Origin: JAQICJ01 sp041686345 | GTDB lineage: Bacteria; Myxococcota_A; Polyangia; HGW-17 | Direction: 5' to 3' | NCBI GenBank assembly: GCA_041686345.1 | Contig: JAWLEA010000002.1 | Coordinates: 1-64,000, forward strand | Length of the DNA stretch: 64,000 nucleotides | In this document: positions 8,909-17,684 of the stretch, piece by piece | Numbering within the stretch: position 1 is the first letter of the stretch | Layout: each line of letters begins with the position of its first letter | The notes under the pieces: generated by a model | Told to the model about the DNA's origin: nothing | Databases searched by the model: none | Seen by the model: the letters and a program-made list of their open reading frames with translations, nothing else | Translations under genes and position numbers: made by a program

Positions 8909-9322
8909 AATGTACTCCTTTAATTTAACTATGGTCTGAACTGAATGTGACAATATTGTCCTTCAATTAACCAGAGTTTTAAATATGAATTGCCGCCCTC
9001 ATTGGCGGTACTTTTTTTAAAAGCACAACCTGTGCCAAAGTATAATTGACAATAATAACAGTATATTAAGCAGTTAACTCTGGAATAACCACTCCATTTG
9101 TCGTCCCCTTGCGGACATAGTGTCCAAAACAGGTTACGTTTATAGTAAAAGTTTTCATTTGACCCTGTTCAACAGATAAATTATCCTCTGAAAATAATGA
9201 TTTTTTCCCCGGTACTCGTACCAATATTATTCAGTTGAGCCATTTACATACATGGAAACTAACTAGTCTTCTTTCACTGAAGTCCAGGCGACCCTGTTTC
9301 CAACAGGAATAAAGAGGTTATA
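8909..9322. other. Intergenic region with an isolated terminator, upstream of the porin gene
   Basis: This 414-bp region separates the minus-strand ComEA-like gene from the plus-strand porin gene. It holds the strong hairpin plus T-run at 8991-9017, described separately, and smaller dyads such as CCTGTTTCCAACAGG just before the porin start. No protein-coding frame is convincing. Promoters for both divergent genes should lie here. Confidence 0.6.
8991..9017 (+). terminator. Strong Rho-independent terminator without an obvious upstream gene
   Basis: GCCGCC (8992-8997) and GGCGGT (9004-9009) form a GC-rich stem with a six-base loop, followed by CTTTTTTT. This is a textbook intrinsic terminator on the plus strand. 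The only upstream plus-strand gene ends 570 bp earlier, with an opposite-strand gene in between. Confidence 0.6.
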
Positions 9323-11011
9323 ATGAACACTTTCTTTACTGTTTTCTCATTATTTTTTTTATTGCAAAATACTGATATTAATTCCAATGACAATTCCCAA
9401 GAATCCGTCAATAATATTGCTTCCGATCAGCCAGAAGAATCATCAGACACAAGTGATGCCACCTCCACTGGATTTGAAAACCAACCTGCTGTTTCTTCAC
9501 CTGTTTCTAAGACCATAAAAAAAAACCAGCCTGTCTCCATTACCAATGACAGCACAACTTCAAATACCAATGACAGCACAACTTCAAATACCAAAAAGGT
9601 GACACCTGAAACTTCTGAAATTCCATCCCCCGTTAAAAATAAAACCAAAGAAAAACCCATTGAAAAATCTGACAAAGAAAAAAAGTCTCTTTTTTCCAAT
9701 TTTGGTTTTGGAAGTTATGGAAGGGTAAATTTCGGCTCCAATTTTGACGGAGAACCAATTTATCCTGTTAATATCACTGCCCATGGACCCCGCCTCGAAG
9801 AATCTACTTATCTGGAGTTGGATCTTTACTATCTTTACAACCCGGTTAAAAGCATCAAAACAAAAACTGTTACCACCCTGGCTTTGAAAAACTCGCTTTT
9901 TCACTATGATGCCCAATGGGACGCAAGTATTGCGGTAAGAAATCTCTATCTCCAGGTACAACAGGAAAATTTTCCCCATCTTTCCCTGTGGGCCGGTTCC
10001 AGAATGTACAGAGGTGACGACATCTATCTCCTTGATTATTGGCCTCTTGATAACCTGAACACCCTGGGAGCGGGAATCTGGTATGACAAAAAACCACTGA
10101 GGGGTGGTTTGCATATAGGTACCAACCGGGTTCTTGGTCAATACCAATATCAGGAAATGCAGGTTTCTGATCCTTTTATTGGAGCCCGCACCATTACAAC
10201 CATGAACCGACAACGCACCATTGCCAGTCTTAAATTTGAATATTGGAAAAAAATCAAAAATTCCGTTGGTTTCAAAATTAAGGGCTACACTGAATTTCAC
10301 ACACTGCCATCAGGAACCTACAATGCCCTCGAAAGCGAGGAAGAACAAATAAATTTTCCTAATGAACAGGGGTATGTGGCCGGAGCTCAAATCGGTATCT
10401 GGGATTTCCATCCCCATTCTTTTCTTAATATTTTTGCCAGATACGGCCGGGGACTTGGCGCCTATGGCGAATTTTCCCAACCTCTGGGACTGGGCTGGAG
10501 TCAGGATTATGATTCCAATTACAGTGTAGAGGGAGCTCAAGATCTGGTGCTGGCATTCAGTGCCAACTTTGTCATTCCCAAGCGCTTCGGCTTGATGGCC
10601 GGTGGTTATTACCGCTATTTCAAAGATGCCGATGACAGCAATTATGATTGGGACGATGGAACGGAAATGGTTTTTTCAGTGCGTCCTCATTTATGGATAC
10701 CTGAACTCACAGGTAACAATTTTGCCCTGGCAGGAGAAATATCCTGGCAGAATTCATCACGCAACGGTCTTTATCCTGATACTCAAACCCCACTTTCTCC
10801 TTCTGTCTGGAAATTTTCATTAATTCCAACCTGGATTTCAGGTTTGAATACATATTCCAGGCCTGCAATCAGACTGGTTTACACTGTGGCAATGCCCAAC
10901 GAAGATACCAGAAAACTGTATCATGAAAACGACTGGCGCGTAACTCGCAAAGTGGAGCACTTTATTGGAATACAAGCTGAATGGTGGTTCAATTCCTCCA
11001 CTTATCAATAA
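9323..11011 (+). CDS. LamB-like outer-membrane carbohydrate porin
   Basis: A 562-residue protein. A short hydrophobic N-terminus (MNTFFTVFSLFFLLQ) acts as signal peptide. About 110 low-complexity Ser/Thr/Asn/Lys residues follow, and then a beta-barrel rich in alternating aromatic strands. The barrel start FGSYGRVNFGSNFDG and the segment SRMYRGDDIYLLDYWPLDNL correspond to the LamB motif that runs from the first strand to the R-Y-x-x-D-x-x-x-D-Y/F region. The protein ends in an aromatic barrel strand (AEWWFNSSTYQ). It should let maltodextrins or related sugars cross the outer membrane. The next gene, 51 bp on, is a secreted GH13 amylase, which supports an alpha-glucan role. The low-complexity linker contains a perfect tandem duplication. 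Confidence 0.8.
   Translation: MNTFFTVFSLFFLLQNTDINSNDNSQESVNNIASDQPEESSDTSDATSTGFENQPAVSSPVSKTIKKNQPVSITNDSTTSNTNDSTTSNTKKVTPETSEIPSPVKNKTKEKPIEKSDKEKKSLFSNFGFGSYGRVNFGSNFDGEPIYPVNITAHGPRLEESTYLELDLYYLYNPVKSIKTKTVTTLALKNSLFHYDAQWDASIAVRNLYLQVQQENFPHLSLWAGSRMYRGDDIYLLDYWPLDNLNTLGAGIWYDKKPLRGGLHIGTNRVLGQYQYQEMQVSDPFIGARTITTMNRQRTIASLKFEYWKKIKNSVGFKIKGYTEFHTLPSGTYNALESEEEQINFPNEQGYVAGAQIGIWDFHPHSFLNIFARYGRGLGAYGEFSQPLGLGWSQDYDSNYSVEGAQDLVLAFSANFVIPKRFGLMAGGYYRYFKDADDSNYDWDDGTEMVFSVRPHLWIPELTGNNFALAGEISWQNSSRNGLYPDTQTPLSPSVWKFSLIPTWISGLNTYSRPAIRLVYTVAMPNEDTRKLYHENDWRVTRKVEHFIGIQAEWWFNSSTYQ
9542..9589 (+). repeat. Perfect 24-bp tandem duplication in the porin linker
   Basis: ACCAATGACAGCACAACTTC plus AAAT occurs twice in a row (9542-9565 and 9566-9589), followed by ACCAA. 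It encodes two copies of TNDSTTSN in the low-complexity region after the signal peptide. The frame is kept, so copy number could vary by slippage without breaking the gene. Confidence 0.9.
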
Positions 11012-11062
11012 AAAGTTGATACAAATTTTCAAAACCGCTCCTTTCAAGCCAAGAGGATCAAA

Positions 11063-13033
11063 ATGAAATATTTACTTTTATATCTGCTGTTGATTTTATT
11101 TTCCTTCTCCTGTTCCAGCCATGACTCTGAATCCATACTTCAGGATTCTTTCATAACTAAAGTTGAAATTGGCGACTGGAGGGATGAAATAATTTACCAG
11201 GTGCTGGTAGATCGATTTCACGACGGAGACAAGAACAACAATTTCAACGTCGATACTTCTGCCATGGCTCGCTATCACGGCGGAGACTGGCAAGGGCTGA
11301 TTGACAAGATGGACTATCTTCAAACCCTCGGAGTAACCACCATCTGGATCAGTCCAGTGGTCAAAAATGTCGAAGAAGATGCAGGGTTCGCCAGTTATCA
11401 TGGCTACTGGACCCAGGATTTTCTGGAAACAAATCCTCACTTCGGTTCTCTGACAGATCTGCGAAAAATGGTCGATGCAGCTCATAAACGAGATATAAAA
11501 GTTATTCTCGATGTTGTCACCAACCATGTGGGACAACTTTTTTATTATGATATCAATGGCAACGGTCAACCTGATGATACCTTGATGGGGCAAGGAGAAA
11601 CTTCTCCTCTTACCAGGATCACCGAATGGGATCCTGATTATGATCCCAGAGGTATTCAGGGTTGGACTTCTTTGGGGGAATCTGGAGATGCACCTATCAG
11701 ATGGGTTAAAATGCCGGAAATCAACCGTATGCCACCCAATCCAGCCAGCTTTCACAATGATTCCTGGTTTCACCGCCGGGGCAGAGTAACCGTCTGGGGC
11801 AGAGAACAACAAGCCTGTGACGATTTGGGACTGGCCGGGAGTCCCTCCGAACGATACAGCGAATGTTACGAATATATCAGAGAACAGGAAATCTACGGTG
11901 ATTTTCCCGGAGGACTAAAAGATATAGCCACTGAACGTGAAGATGTTCAGGAAGCCCTGATTGAGGTTTTCAAATACTGGGTCAAAGTTGGAGATTTTGA
12001 CGGCTTTCGCATCGATACAGTCAAACACATAGATTATGATTTCTGGAGAAATTTTAATCGCTCCATCCGTGATTATGCAGTTAACAAATTAGGCAAGAAA
12101 AACTTCTATATTTTCGGCGAAGCCTTTACAGGCATAGATTGGCTGATTGCAAGCTACACCGGCGACGATATGTTCGACGGGCTTTTCTACTTTTCTCAAA
12201 AGTTTCAGGTTTTTGACGCTGTTTTCAAAAACGGCCAACCTACAATCGGCGTTGAAAACATCCTCAATGACAGACTTAACGGAGCCGACGGCCAACCCCC
12301 TTATTCAGCTACCGGCAATGAATTTGGTCCTGAAGACGACAACGGGAATCTGATTTCTCCCCGCAGCCTGCTGGTAAATTTCATGGATAATCACGATGTT
12401 CCCAGATTTCTTTTTGATAAAAACAGCTTGGAAGCCCTGCATTCAGCTCTGGTTTTTCTGCTCACCTGGGATGGAATTCCCTGTATCTATTACGGGACTG
12501 AACAACAGTTTTCCGGGGGCAATGATCCCATGAACCGTGAAAATATGTGGAAAGAATACAATATGCCGATTAATCCGGAAAGTAACAGACGCTATCAAAC
12601 TTTTAACACCGACAATCCCACCTTCAAAACTATCCAGACTCTGATTACCATTCGCAAAGAATATCCTCCTTTGAGACGGGGAGGAGTTTCCATAAAATGG
12701 GTTTCAAGTGTCAACGCCAATAACAATGAGCAGGACGGGTCAGGATTTCCACTTCATCCCGATCGTGGAATTCTTGCTTTTGAACGTTCCTACAACAGTG
12801 ACAGGGTATTGGTAGTTATCAACACCAGTGATACCCTCACCTCCTATACTCATTCCTATTCCAATGATCCCATGCCTACAAGCTTTTCCCAAGGAACCAC
12901 TCTGAAAAATATCTATTGTCAGGATCGCGTATGCGAAGGAGATGAAGGTGGCACTTACACCACCGGAGTTAATGGAAGTCTCGATCTCACCCTTAAACCC
13001 CGCCAAGCTTTGATTCTGGTACAGAATAATTAA
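11063..13033 (+). CDS. Secreted GH13 alpha-amylase family lipoprotein
   Basis: A 656-residue glycoside hydrolase family 13 enzyme. A lipoprotein signal peptide with lipobox FSFSC ends near residue 19. The catalytic barrel shows the four conserved regions: DVVTNHVG, GFRIDTVKH with nucleophile Asp318, FGEAF with acid/base Glu353, and MDNHDVPRF with Asp445. The C-terminal 110 residues are a beta-sandwich domain usual for the family. It should hydrolyse alpha-1,4-glucans at the cell surface or in the periplasm, feeding oligosaccharides to the porin encoded just upstream. The start has AGAGGATC before the ATG. The next lipoprotein gene begins 2 bp after the stop, so all three genes probably form an operon. 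Substrate within GH13 (starch, maltodextrin, cyclodextrin) is not decided by sequence reading. Confidence 0.9.
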   Translation: MKYLLLYLLLILFSFSCSSHDSESILQDSFITKVEIGDWRDEIIYQVLVDRFHDGDKNNNFNVDTSAMARYHGGDWQGLIDKMDYLQTLGVTTIWISPVVKNVEEDAGFASYHGYWTQDFLETNPHFGSLTDLRKMVDAAHKRDIKVILDVVTNHVGQLFYYDINGNGQPDDTLMGQGETSPLTRITEWDPDYDPRGIQGWTSLGESGDAPIRWVKMPEINRMPPNPASFHNDSWFHRRGRVTVWGREQQACDDLGLAGSPSERYSECYEYIREQEIYGDFPGGLKDIATEREDVQEALIEVFKYWVKVGDFDGFRIDTVKHIDYDFWRNFNRSIRDYAVNKLGKKNFYIFGEAFTGIDWLIASYTGDDMFDGLFYFSQKFQVFDAVFKNGQPTIGVENILNDRLNGADGQPPYSATGNEFGPEDDNGNLISPRSLLVNFMDNHDVPRFLFDKNSLEALHSALVFLLTWDGIPCIYYGTEQQFSGGNDPMNRENMWKEYNMPINPESNRRYQTFNTDNPTFKTIQTLITIRKEYPPLRRGGVSIKWVSSVNANNNEQDGSGFPLHPDRGILAFERSYNSDRVLVVINTSDTLTSYTHSYSNDPMPTSFSQGTTLKNIYCQDRVCEGDEGGTYTTGVNGSLDLTLKPRQALILVQNN

Positions 13034-13035
13034 TT

Positions 13036-14823
13036 ATGATAAATTTACCAAATTATTTCAACTGTCAAGCCAAATTATTTCTGTTTTTTCTTACTTTTTC
13101 CTTGCTTGGTTGCTCCAAGCAGAAAACATCAAATAAATCTCCCAGCAAAGAAGGATATATTAAAACCATCAAAAGATGTAATTCCGAAATTGTTCAGCAC
13201 TATGTTCCTCTATTGGATCAACATCTTAAAAAAACAGCCTTGATGCTGCAAAAAAGCAAAAAAGGGAAAATGGAAACAATCACCGGAAAAAACAAAAAAA
13301 CTCTGGCCAGAAGACTTGTAAATGAAGTACTGAAAACCTTCAGAAGATCAAAAAGAAATAAACATCTTAAACGTCTGATGGCAACCCAATATCGACCATT
13401 GCGAAAATGTTACAAATTGAGCAATTGTAAAAAATTTGCCAAATGCCTCACCGAAGTCACCAAACTTTCAAATTTTAATCAGATCAGAACCAGTGATATC
13501 ATCAAGATTCGTCCTGAAAAACCCAAAAAAACCGACTCTGGATCTCTTCCCGGAAAACATAAATCTCCTTTAATTTCTATAACCTTAAAAAATTTCGATT
13601 TGGCAGTTTATAATCAGGAATTGGATTTGCGTAATGTTCTCAAAGCCTCCTCCCCTCATCTTTTGCTTGTAAAAAACAAAACTATTTCAATATTGGAGAA
13701 ACAAAACTCCACCAAAATAAAAACAATCAAAACTGTTGATTTATCTTCATATGGTGGAGAAATTGAACTGTTGAAAGGCCAAAATGGGGAAATAATCATC
13801 AAAACCAAACATGCTCTCCTGCTTCTTGATCGACGATTTCGCACCCTTCCAGTCTGGAAACCAAAAAAAGGAGAAATAATCGGTTCGGCTTATCTTCATA
13901 ACAACCATCTCCTTCTTGGAACCGGAAGGGATTTTGTTGTTTTAAACAGCAAATTCCGCAAAATTGCCAGACTTGATTTAAAAATCCACAAGAGAGGCAA
14001 AGAAGTTCATGATATCATGGTTCATAAAAACCAGGCTCTGCTTCTGGACAACCGCCGTGTCCCTGTATTAATTTTCAGAGTTGATATTTCCAAACCTGCT
14101 CAACCAAAAATCATCGAAAGAATAAATGAAGATGGGATTTATGCCCACCTGATTCATCAATGGGTGGATGTTCCCAAAAAACGTTGGGGTATTTTCATGA
14201 ATACCCATGGACGCTGTGGCACAACCCAGCATCTTCTGCTGTTGAAACTCCAACTAAATGATAAACAAACTGCCACAAATACAATTCAATCAAAGTTTAA
14301 AACAAATAGATATTTTCCTTCAAATACGGGCAGCAAAAATTCGCATCTTCTTGCCAAAACTAAATTCTATCAATATCTTGCCAAACATTGTTCCCAACTT
14401 TCTCCTGTCAATAAAAAGGGAAAGAAAAACAAACTCTCCACCAGTAAAGACAAGTTTGGGAATTCTATTTCAGGTTATAAATTTCTCAGCGGTTCTCAAT
14501 TATTTCCCTTTTGGAGTTTATTCAAACAAAAGGATTTTTTCTATTTGGGCAAACTGAAAATCACAGGAAAAATAGCCAAAGCTTATGATCTGAAAAAACT
14601 TAATCTGAAAAAATGCACCGGCTGGTTTTCAAAAAGAGGCGAAAAAAAGAAATGCAGCAGTTATTCCTATCCCAGCAAGGCAGCATTTGCGGCAAACAAA
14701 AACAACCTGATTGTATTTGCTGAAAAAAATATATACTGGTACAGAGCGAATAATCCTCCCAAATTAATAAATAAACTGAAAACTGATATCTACAACCCGG
14801 ATTCGATTATTTTTTACCCCTGA
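13036..14823 (+). CDS. Lipoprotein with beta-propeller-like repeats, unknown function
   Basis: A 595-residue protein with lipobox LLGC near residue 26. Residues 30-170 are strongly basic and helical. From about 185 on, repeated beta-strand units look like propeller blades. One segment (VHDIMVHKNQALLLDNRRVPVLIF followed by VDISKPAQPKI) recalls the LVIVD-type blade, in which a D-x-S/P-x-x-P turn follows each blade. Six cysteines lie in the C-terminal half. The gene starts 2 bp after the amylase stop, with no clear ribosome site, so it may be translated by coupling. I do not know its function; a cell-surface binding partner of the amylase/porin system is one guess. Confidence 0.7.
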   Translation: MINLPNYFNCQAKLFLFFLTFSLLGCSKQKTSNKSPSKEGYIKTIKRCNSEIVQHYVPLLDQHLKKTALMLQKSKKGKMETITGKNKKTLARRLVNEVLKTFRRSKRNKHLKRLMATQYRPLRKCYKLSNCKKFAKCLTEVTKLSNFNQIRTSDIIKIRPEKPKKTDSGSLPGKHKSPLISITLKNFDLAVYNQELDLRNVLKASSPHLLLVKNKTISILEKQNSTKIKTIKTVDLSSYGGEIELLKGQNGEIIIKTKHALLLLDRRFRTLPVWKPKKGEIIGSAYLHNNHLLLGTGRDFVVLNSKFRKIARLDLKIHKRGKEVHDIMVHKNQALLLDNRRVPVLIFRVDISKPAQPKIIERINEDGIYAHLIHQWVDVPKKRWGIFMNTHGRCGTTQHLLLLKLQLNDKQTATNTIQSKFKTNRYFPSNTGSKNSHLLAKTKFYQYLAKHCSQLSPVNKKGKKNKLSTSKDKFGNSISGYKFLSGSQLFPFWSLFKQKDFFYLGKLKITGKIAKAYDLKKLNLKKCTGWFSKRGEKKKCSSYSYPSKAAFAANKNNLIVFAEKNIYWYRANNPPKLINKLKTDIYNPDSIIFYP

Positions 14824-14881
14824 GATTGCAATTGTAATTATTGTTGACACAACAAGCAAGTCGGCAAAAAAGCAGGGGAAT

Positions 14882-15895
14882 CTATTCGTGAACTACACAA
14901 TTTCTACCTGCATTTTTGGCCTTGTAGAGATTGGTGTCGGCTTTTTGAATAAGTTCTCCCGGTGAATTGATGTTTTCATGGTTGGGATTAAAGGTATAAA
15001 CCCCTAAACTTATGGTTACAGTTACCATATTGCCTTCTGTATTCATCTTTTTGTCACCAACGCTTTTTCGAGCTCTTTCAGCAAACTCTATAGCACCTTT
15101 TAAGCCTGTATCAGGAAGAACAACTGTAAATTCTTCTCCTCCATAGCGGGCAAAAATTTCATTTTTGCGTACAGTAGACCTGATCCTGCTGGCAACTTCT
15201 TTCAAAACCAGATCCCCGATTAGGTGTCCATAATTATCATTAAATTCTTTAAAATGGTCAATATCAATCATGACCAGGCTGAGAGGATAATCGGAGCGCT
15301 TGGTACGCTCTATTTCTCGATCGAGATAGTCCAGGAGATATCTTTTATTGTAGGCTTCGGTGAGGGCATCTATGATGGTAAGTCGGTAGACCTCATCATG
15401 GTAGATGGTTTCATATTGATCTCCATGGAGAAATTTAAGCAAAACAGTACCAACCCTGATCATGTCTTGATTTTTGATAAAACGCTTGCCTCTAACCATA
15501 GTGTCATTAACGTAGGTTCCATTTGTGGAACCCATATCCCTGATCATATATTTTCCATTATTTGAAATTATCTGGGCATGCTTGCGGGATACACTGTCAT
15601 TGATAAGCTGGATATCGGTATCAGGCTGGCGACCAATTATAGTAACAGATGATGATGGTATTTCTTTTGTTCTGCCCAGACCTGCTTCCGGAGGATACAT
15701 TATTATAAGAACCCCATTGCGATTAACTTGTTCATGGGGTTCTTCCAATTTGGTCACTTTTGTCTGAATCTCTTCTTCTTCATTTTCCAGGTGTTGATTC
15801 ACTTCTTCCCTGGCATCGGGCTGAAGAATATAATGGGTTCTTTTCATTGTTCTTTTTTTATTTTCAGGCCCATTTCCATTGTTTTTATCATCCAT
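14882..15895 (-). CDS. FHA-GGDEF diguanylate cyclase
   Basis: About 337 residues. An FHA domain (about 65-150) has the phosphothreonine-binding signature GRQPDTDIQL...SVSRKHAQI...STNGTYVN. A GGDEF domain follows, with active site ARYGGEEF, so it should make cyclic di-GMP. The product-inhibition site five residues upstream reads RKNE rather than RxxD, so feedback inhibition may be altered. An FHA domain suggests control by a Ser/Thr kinase; one is encoded 4.2 kb away on the same strand. I chose ATG at 15895 (AGGA seven bases upstream); a TTG at 15937 with AAGG upstream is a real alternative and would add 14 residues. Confidence 0.88.
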   Translation of the reverse strand: MDDKNNGNGPENKKRTMKRTHYILQPDAREEVNQHLENEEEEIQTKVTKLEEPHEQVNRNGVLIIMYPPEAGLGRTKEIPSSSVTIIGRQPDTDIQLINDSVSRKHAQIISNNGKYMIRDMGSTNGTYVNDTMVRGKRFIKNQDMIRVGTVLLKFLHGDQYETIYHDEVYRLTIIDALTEAYNKRYLLDYLDREIERTKRSDYPLSLVMIDIDHFKEFNDNYGHLIGDLVLKEVASRIRSTVRKNEIFARYGGEEFTVVLPDTGLKGAIEFAERARKSVGDKKMNTEGNMVTVTISLGVYTFNPNHENINSPGELIQKADTNLYKAKNAGRNCVVHE

Positions 15896-15961
15896 TGCCA
15901 AATCCTGCTGACCCTTATAGTTTCTGTTTATCGCCAAATAAAACCTTAAAAATTAAAAATT

Positions 15962-15983
15962 AGTGTTGGACGACTCCAACACT
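15962..15983 (-). terminator. Perfect 9-bp hairpin between glpK and the GGDEF gene
   Basis: AGTGTTGGA and TCCAACACT form a perfect stem with a CGAC loop. On the minus strand AATTTTTAATTTTT follows, an imperfect T-tract. It lies 150 bp after the glpK stop and 25-67 bp before the GGDEF start. It may end glpK transcription or attenuate read-through. Confidence 0.5.
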
Positions 15984-16132
15984 TGATTATACACAGCACA
16001 AATAAAAGAGCAAATCTTATTTTAAAAAAAAGAAAAAAGTAAACTTGACTGAAAACTCAGAATACCAAGTTTTGGGGGATCAAGAATAAAAGTTGGAGTT
16101 CTGTGAACAAATTTTCAGCATCGAAAAGATAA

Positions 16133-17617
16133 TCAAATACAAGATTTCTTAACAATCTTTTCCCAATAATCAGTATAATATAAGACTCTTTCTTTGTCCA
16201 TTTCTGGTTCAAAATTTCGATCAAATTGAATTTTTGCTTTGATCTGTTTTCGGGAATTGATGATTCCCGCTCCCATTGCAGCTATAGCTGCCGCTCCATA
16301 AGCTGTTACTTCCAGATTTTTGGGACGATAAACTGTTTTCTGCAAAATATCAGCCTGGAATTGAAGTAAAAGATTGTTGGCTGCTGCTCCTCCGTCTACT
16401 TTTAATTGTTCAATCTCTCTTCCGGCCGCACTCTCCATGGATTTCAACAGGGTAAAATTCTGCAGGACAATCCCATCCAAAACAGCACGAGCTAGATGAT
16501 TTTTATTGGTATTTCTGGTCATTCCCCAAAAAACCGCTCTGGCATCAGGCTCCCAATAAGGAGCTCCAAGTCCAGACAAAGCAGGAACAAAGAAAACTCC
16601 ACCACTATCTTCAACTTTAGCAGCAAGTTCCTCTATCTCAGCCGAATAACTGATAAGACCTAGATTATCCCGAAACCACTGCACCGCAGCCCCTGCAACA
16701 AAAGCACTCCCTTCAAGACAATATTCAGTATTACCATCTATATCCCAAGCAACAGTAGTCAACAATCCACTATCAGACAGGACAAATTCATAACCAGTGT
16801 TCATCATGATAAAAGCACCGGTACCATAAGTACATTTTGCTTCTCCGGGCAAAAAAGCGGCTTGACCAAATAAAGCAGCCTGTTGATCGCCCAAAATCCC
16901 GGTTATGGGAATTCCATCGGGTAAAACTCCAACTCCTCTGGTTTTACCAAAAAGTGCATTTGAACTTTTGATCTCAGGAAGAACTTTTGTCGGTACTTGC
17001 AAATATTCGGCAAGTTCTTGATCCCACTGCAGAGTTTTCAGGTTAAAAAGAAGAGTACGGGAAGCATTGGTAAAATCTGTGGCATGCTCTTTACCTCCAG
17101 TCAACCTGGAAAGAAGAAAAGAATCAACAGTTCCAAACTTGATTTCTCCCTTTCTGGCTTTTTGGTGAAGATCGTATTCATCAAGAATCCATCTGATTTT
17201 TGTCCCGGAAAAATAAGGATCCAGCAACAATCCGGTTTTCTGATGAAAAACAGGTTCCAACTTTCTTTTTTTCAATTCAGTACAGAGATCTCTGGTACGT
17301 CGACATTGCCAGACAATAGCAGGTCCGATTGGTTTGAGGGTTTTATTGTCCCACAGAACAGTGGTTTCCCTCTGATTGGTAATTCCAATGGCAGCCAGAT
17401 CTCTCGGATTTATCTGTCCTTTTTCCAACACCTGTTTAATAGAACCAAGAGTACTTTGCCAGATATCTTCAGAAGACTGTTCCATCCAGCCATTTTTTGG
17501 ATAAACAGAAGAAAATTCAGTATATCCTTTTGCAATAATATTGAGGTCAAGATCCATAATCAGGCAGGTTGTTCCAGAAGTCCCCTGATCAATTGCAAGC
17601 AAATATGATTGAGTCAT
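16133..17617 (-). CDS. glpK: Glycerol kinase
   Basis: A 494-residue FGGY-family kinase of normal GlpK length. It starts with the ATP-binding motif LAIDQGTSGTT and carries NQRETTVLWD and WQCRRTRDLC, which surround the glycerol-binding residues. The FGGY signatures GAFIMMNTG and LSGLGAPYWEPDARAVFWG are also present. It phosphorylates glycerol to sn-glycerol 3-phosphate in the cytoplasm. The start has GAAGGA five bases before the ATG. No glycerol facilitator or glycerol-3-phosphate dehydrogenase gene lies beside it. Confidence 0.95.
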   Translation of the reverse strand: MTQSYLLAIDQGTSGTTCLIMDLDLNIIAKGYTEFSSVYPKNGWMEQSSEDIWQSTLGSIKQVLEKGQINPRDLAAIGITNQRETTVLWDNKTLKPIGPAIVWQCRRTRDLCTELKKRKLEPVFHQKTGLLLDPYFSGTKIRWILDEYDLHQKARKGEIKFGTVDSFLLSRLTGGKEHATDFTNASRTLLFNLKTLQWDQELAEYLQVPTKVLPEIKSSNALFGKTRGVGVLPDGIPITGILGDQQAALFGQAAFLPGEAKCTYGTGAFIMMNTGYEFVLSDSGLLTTVAWDIDGNTEYCLEGSAFVAGAAVQWFRDNLGLISYSAEIEELAAKVEDSGGVFFVPALSGLGAPYWEPDARAVFWGMTRNTNKNHLARAVLDGIVLQNFTLLKSMESAAGREIEQLKVDGGAAANNLLLQFQADILQKTVYRPKNLEVTAYGAAAIAAMGAGIINSRKQIKAKIQFDRNFEPEMDKERVLYYTDYWEKIVKKSCI

Positions 17618-17684
17618 TAAAATCCTTCCATAATAATTATTGATGATTTACAAAATTTAAAGCTTCTTTGGCAAAAGGCAGTAA

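Noticed and set aside
9070..9180. GGACATAGTG near 9115 as another hairpin-element copy
   Set aside because: Only about ten bases match the element centre; no termini or arms are found on either side.
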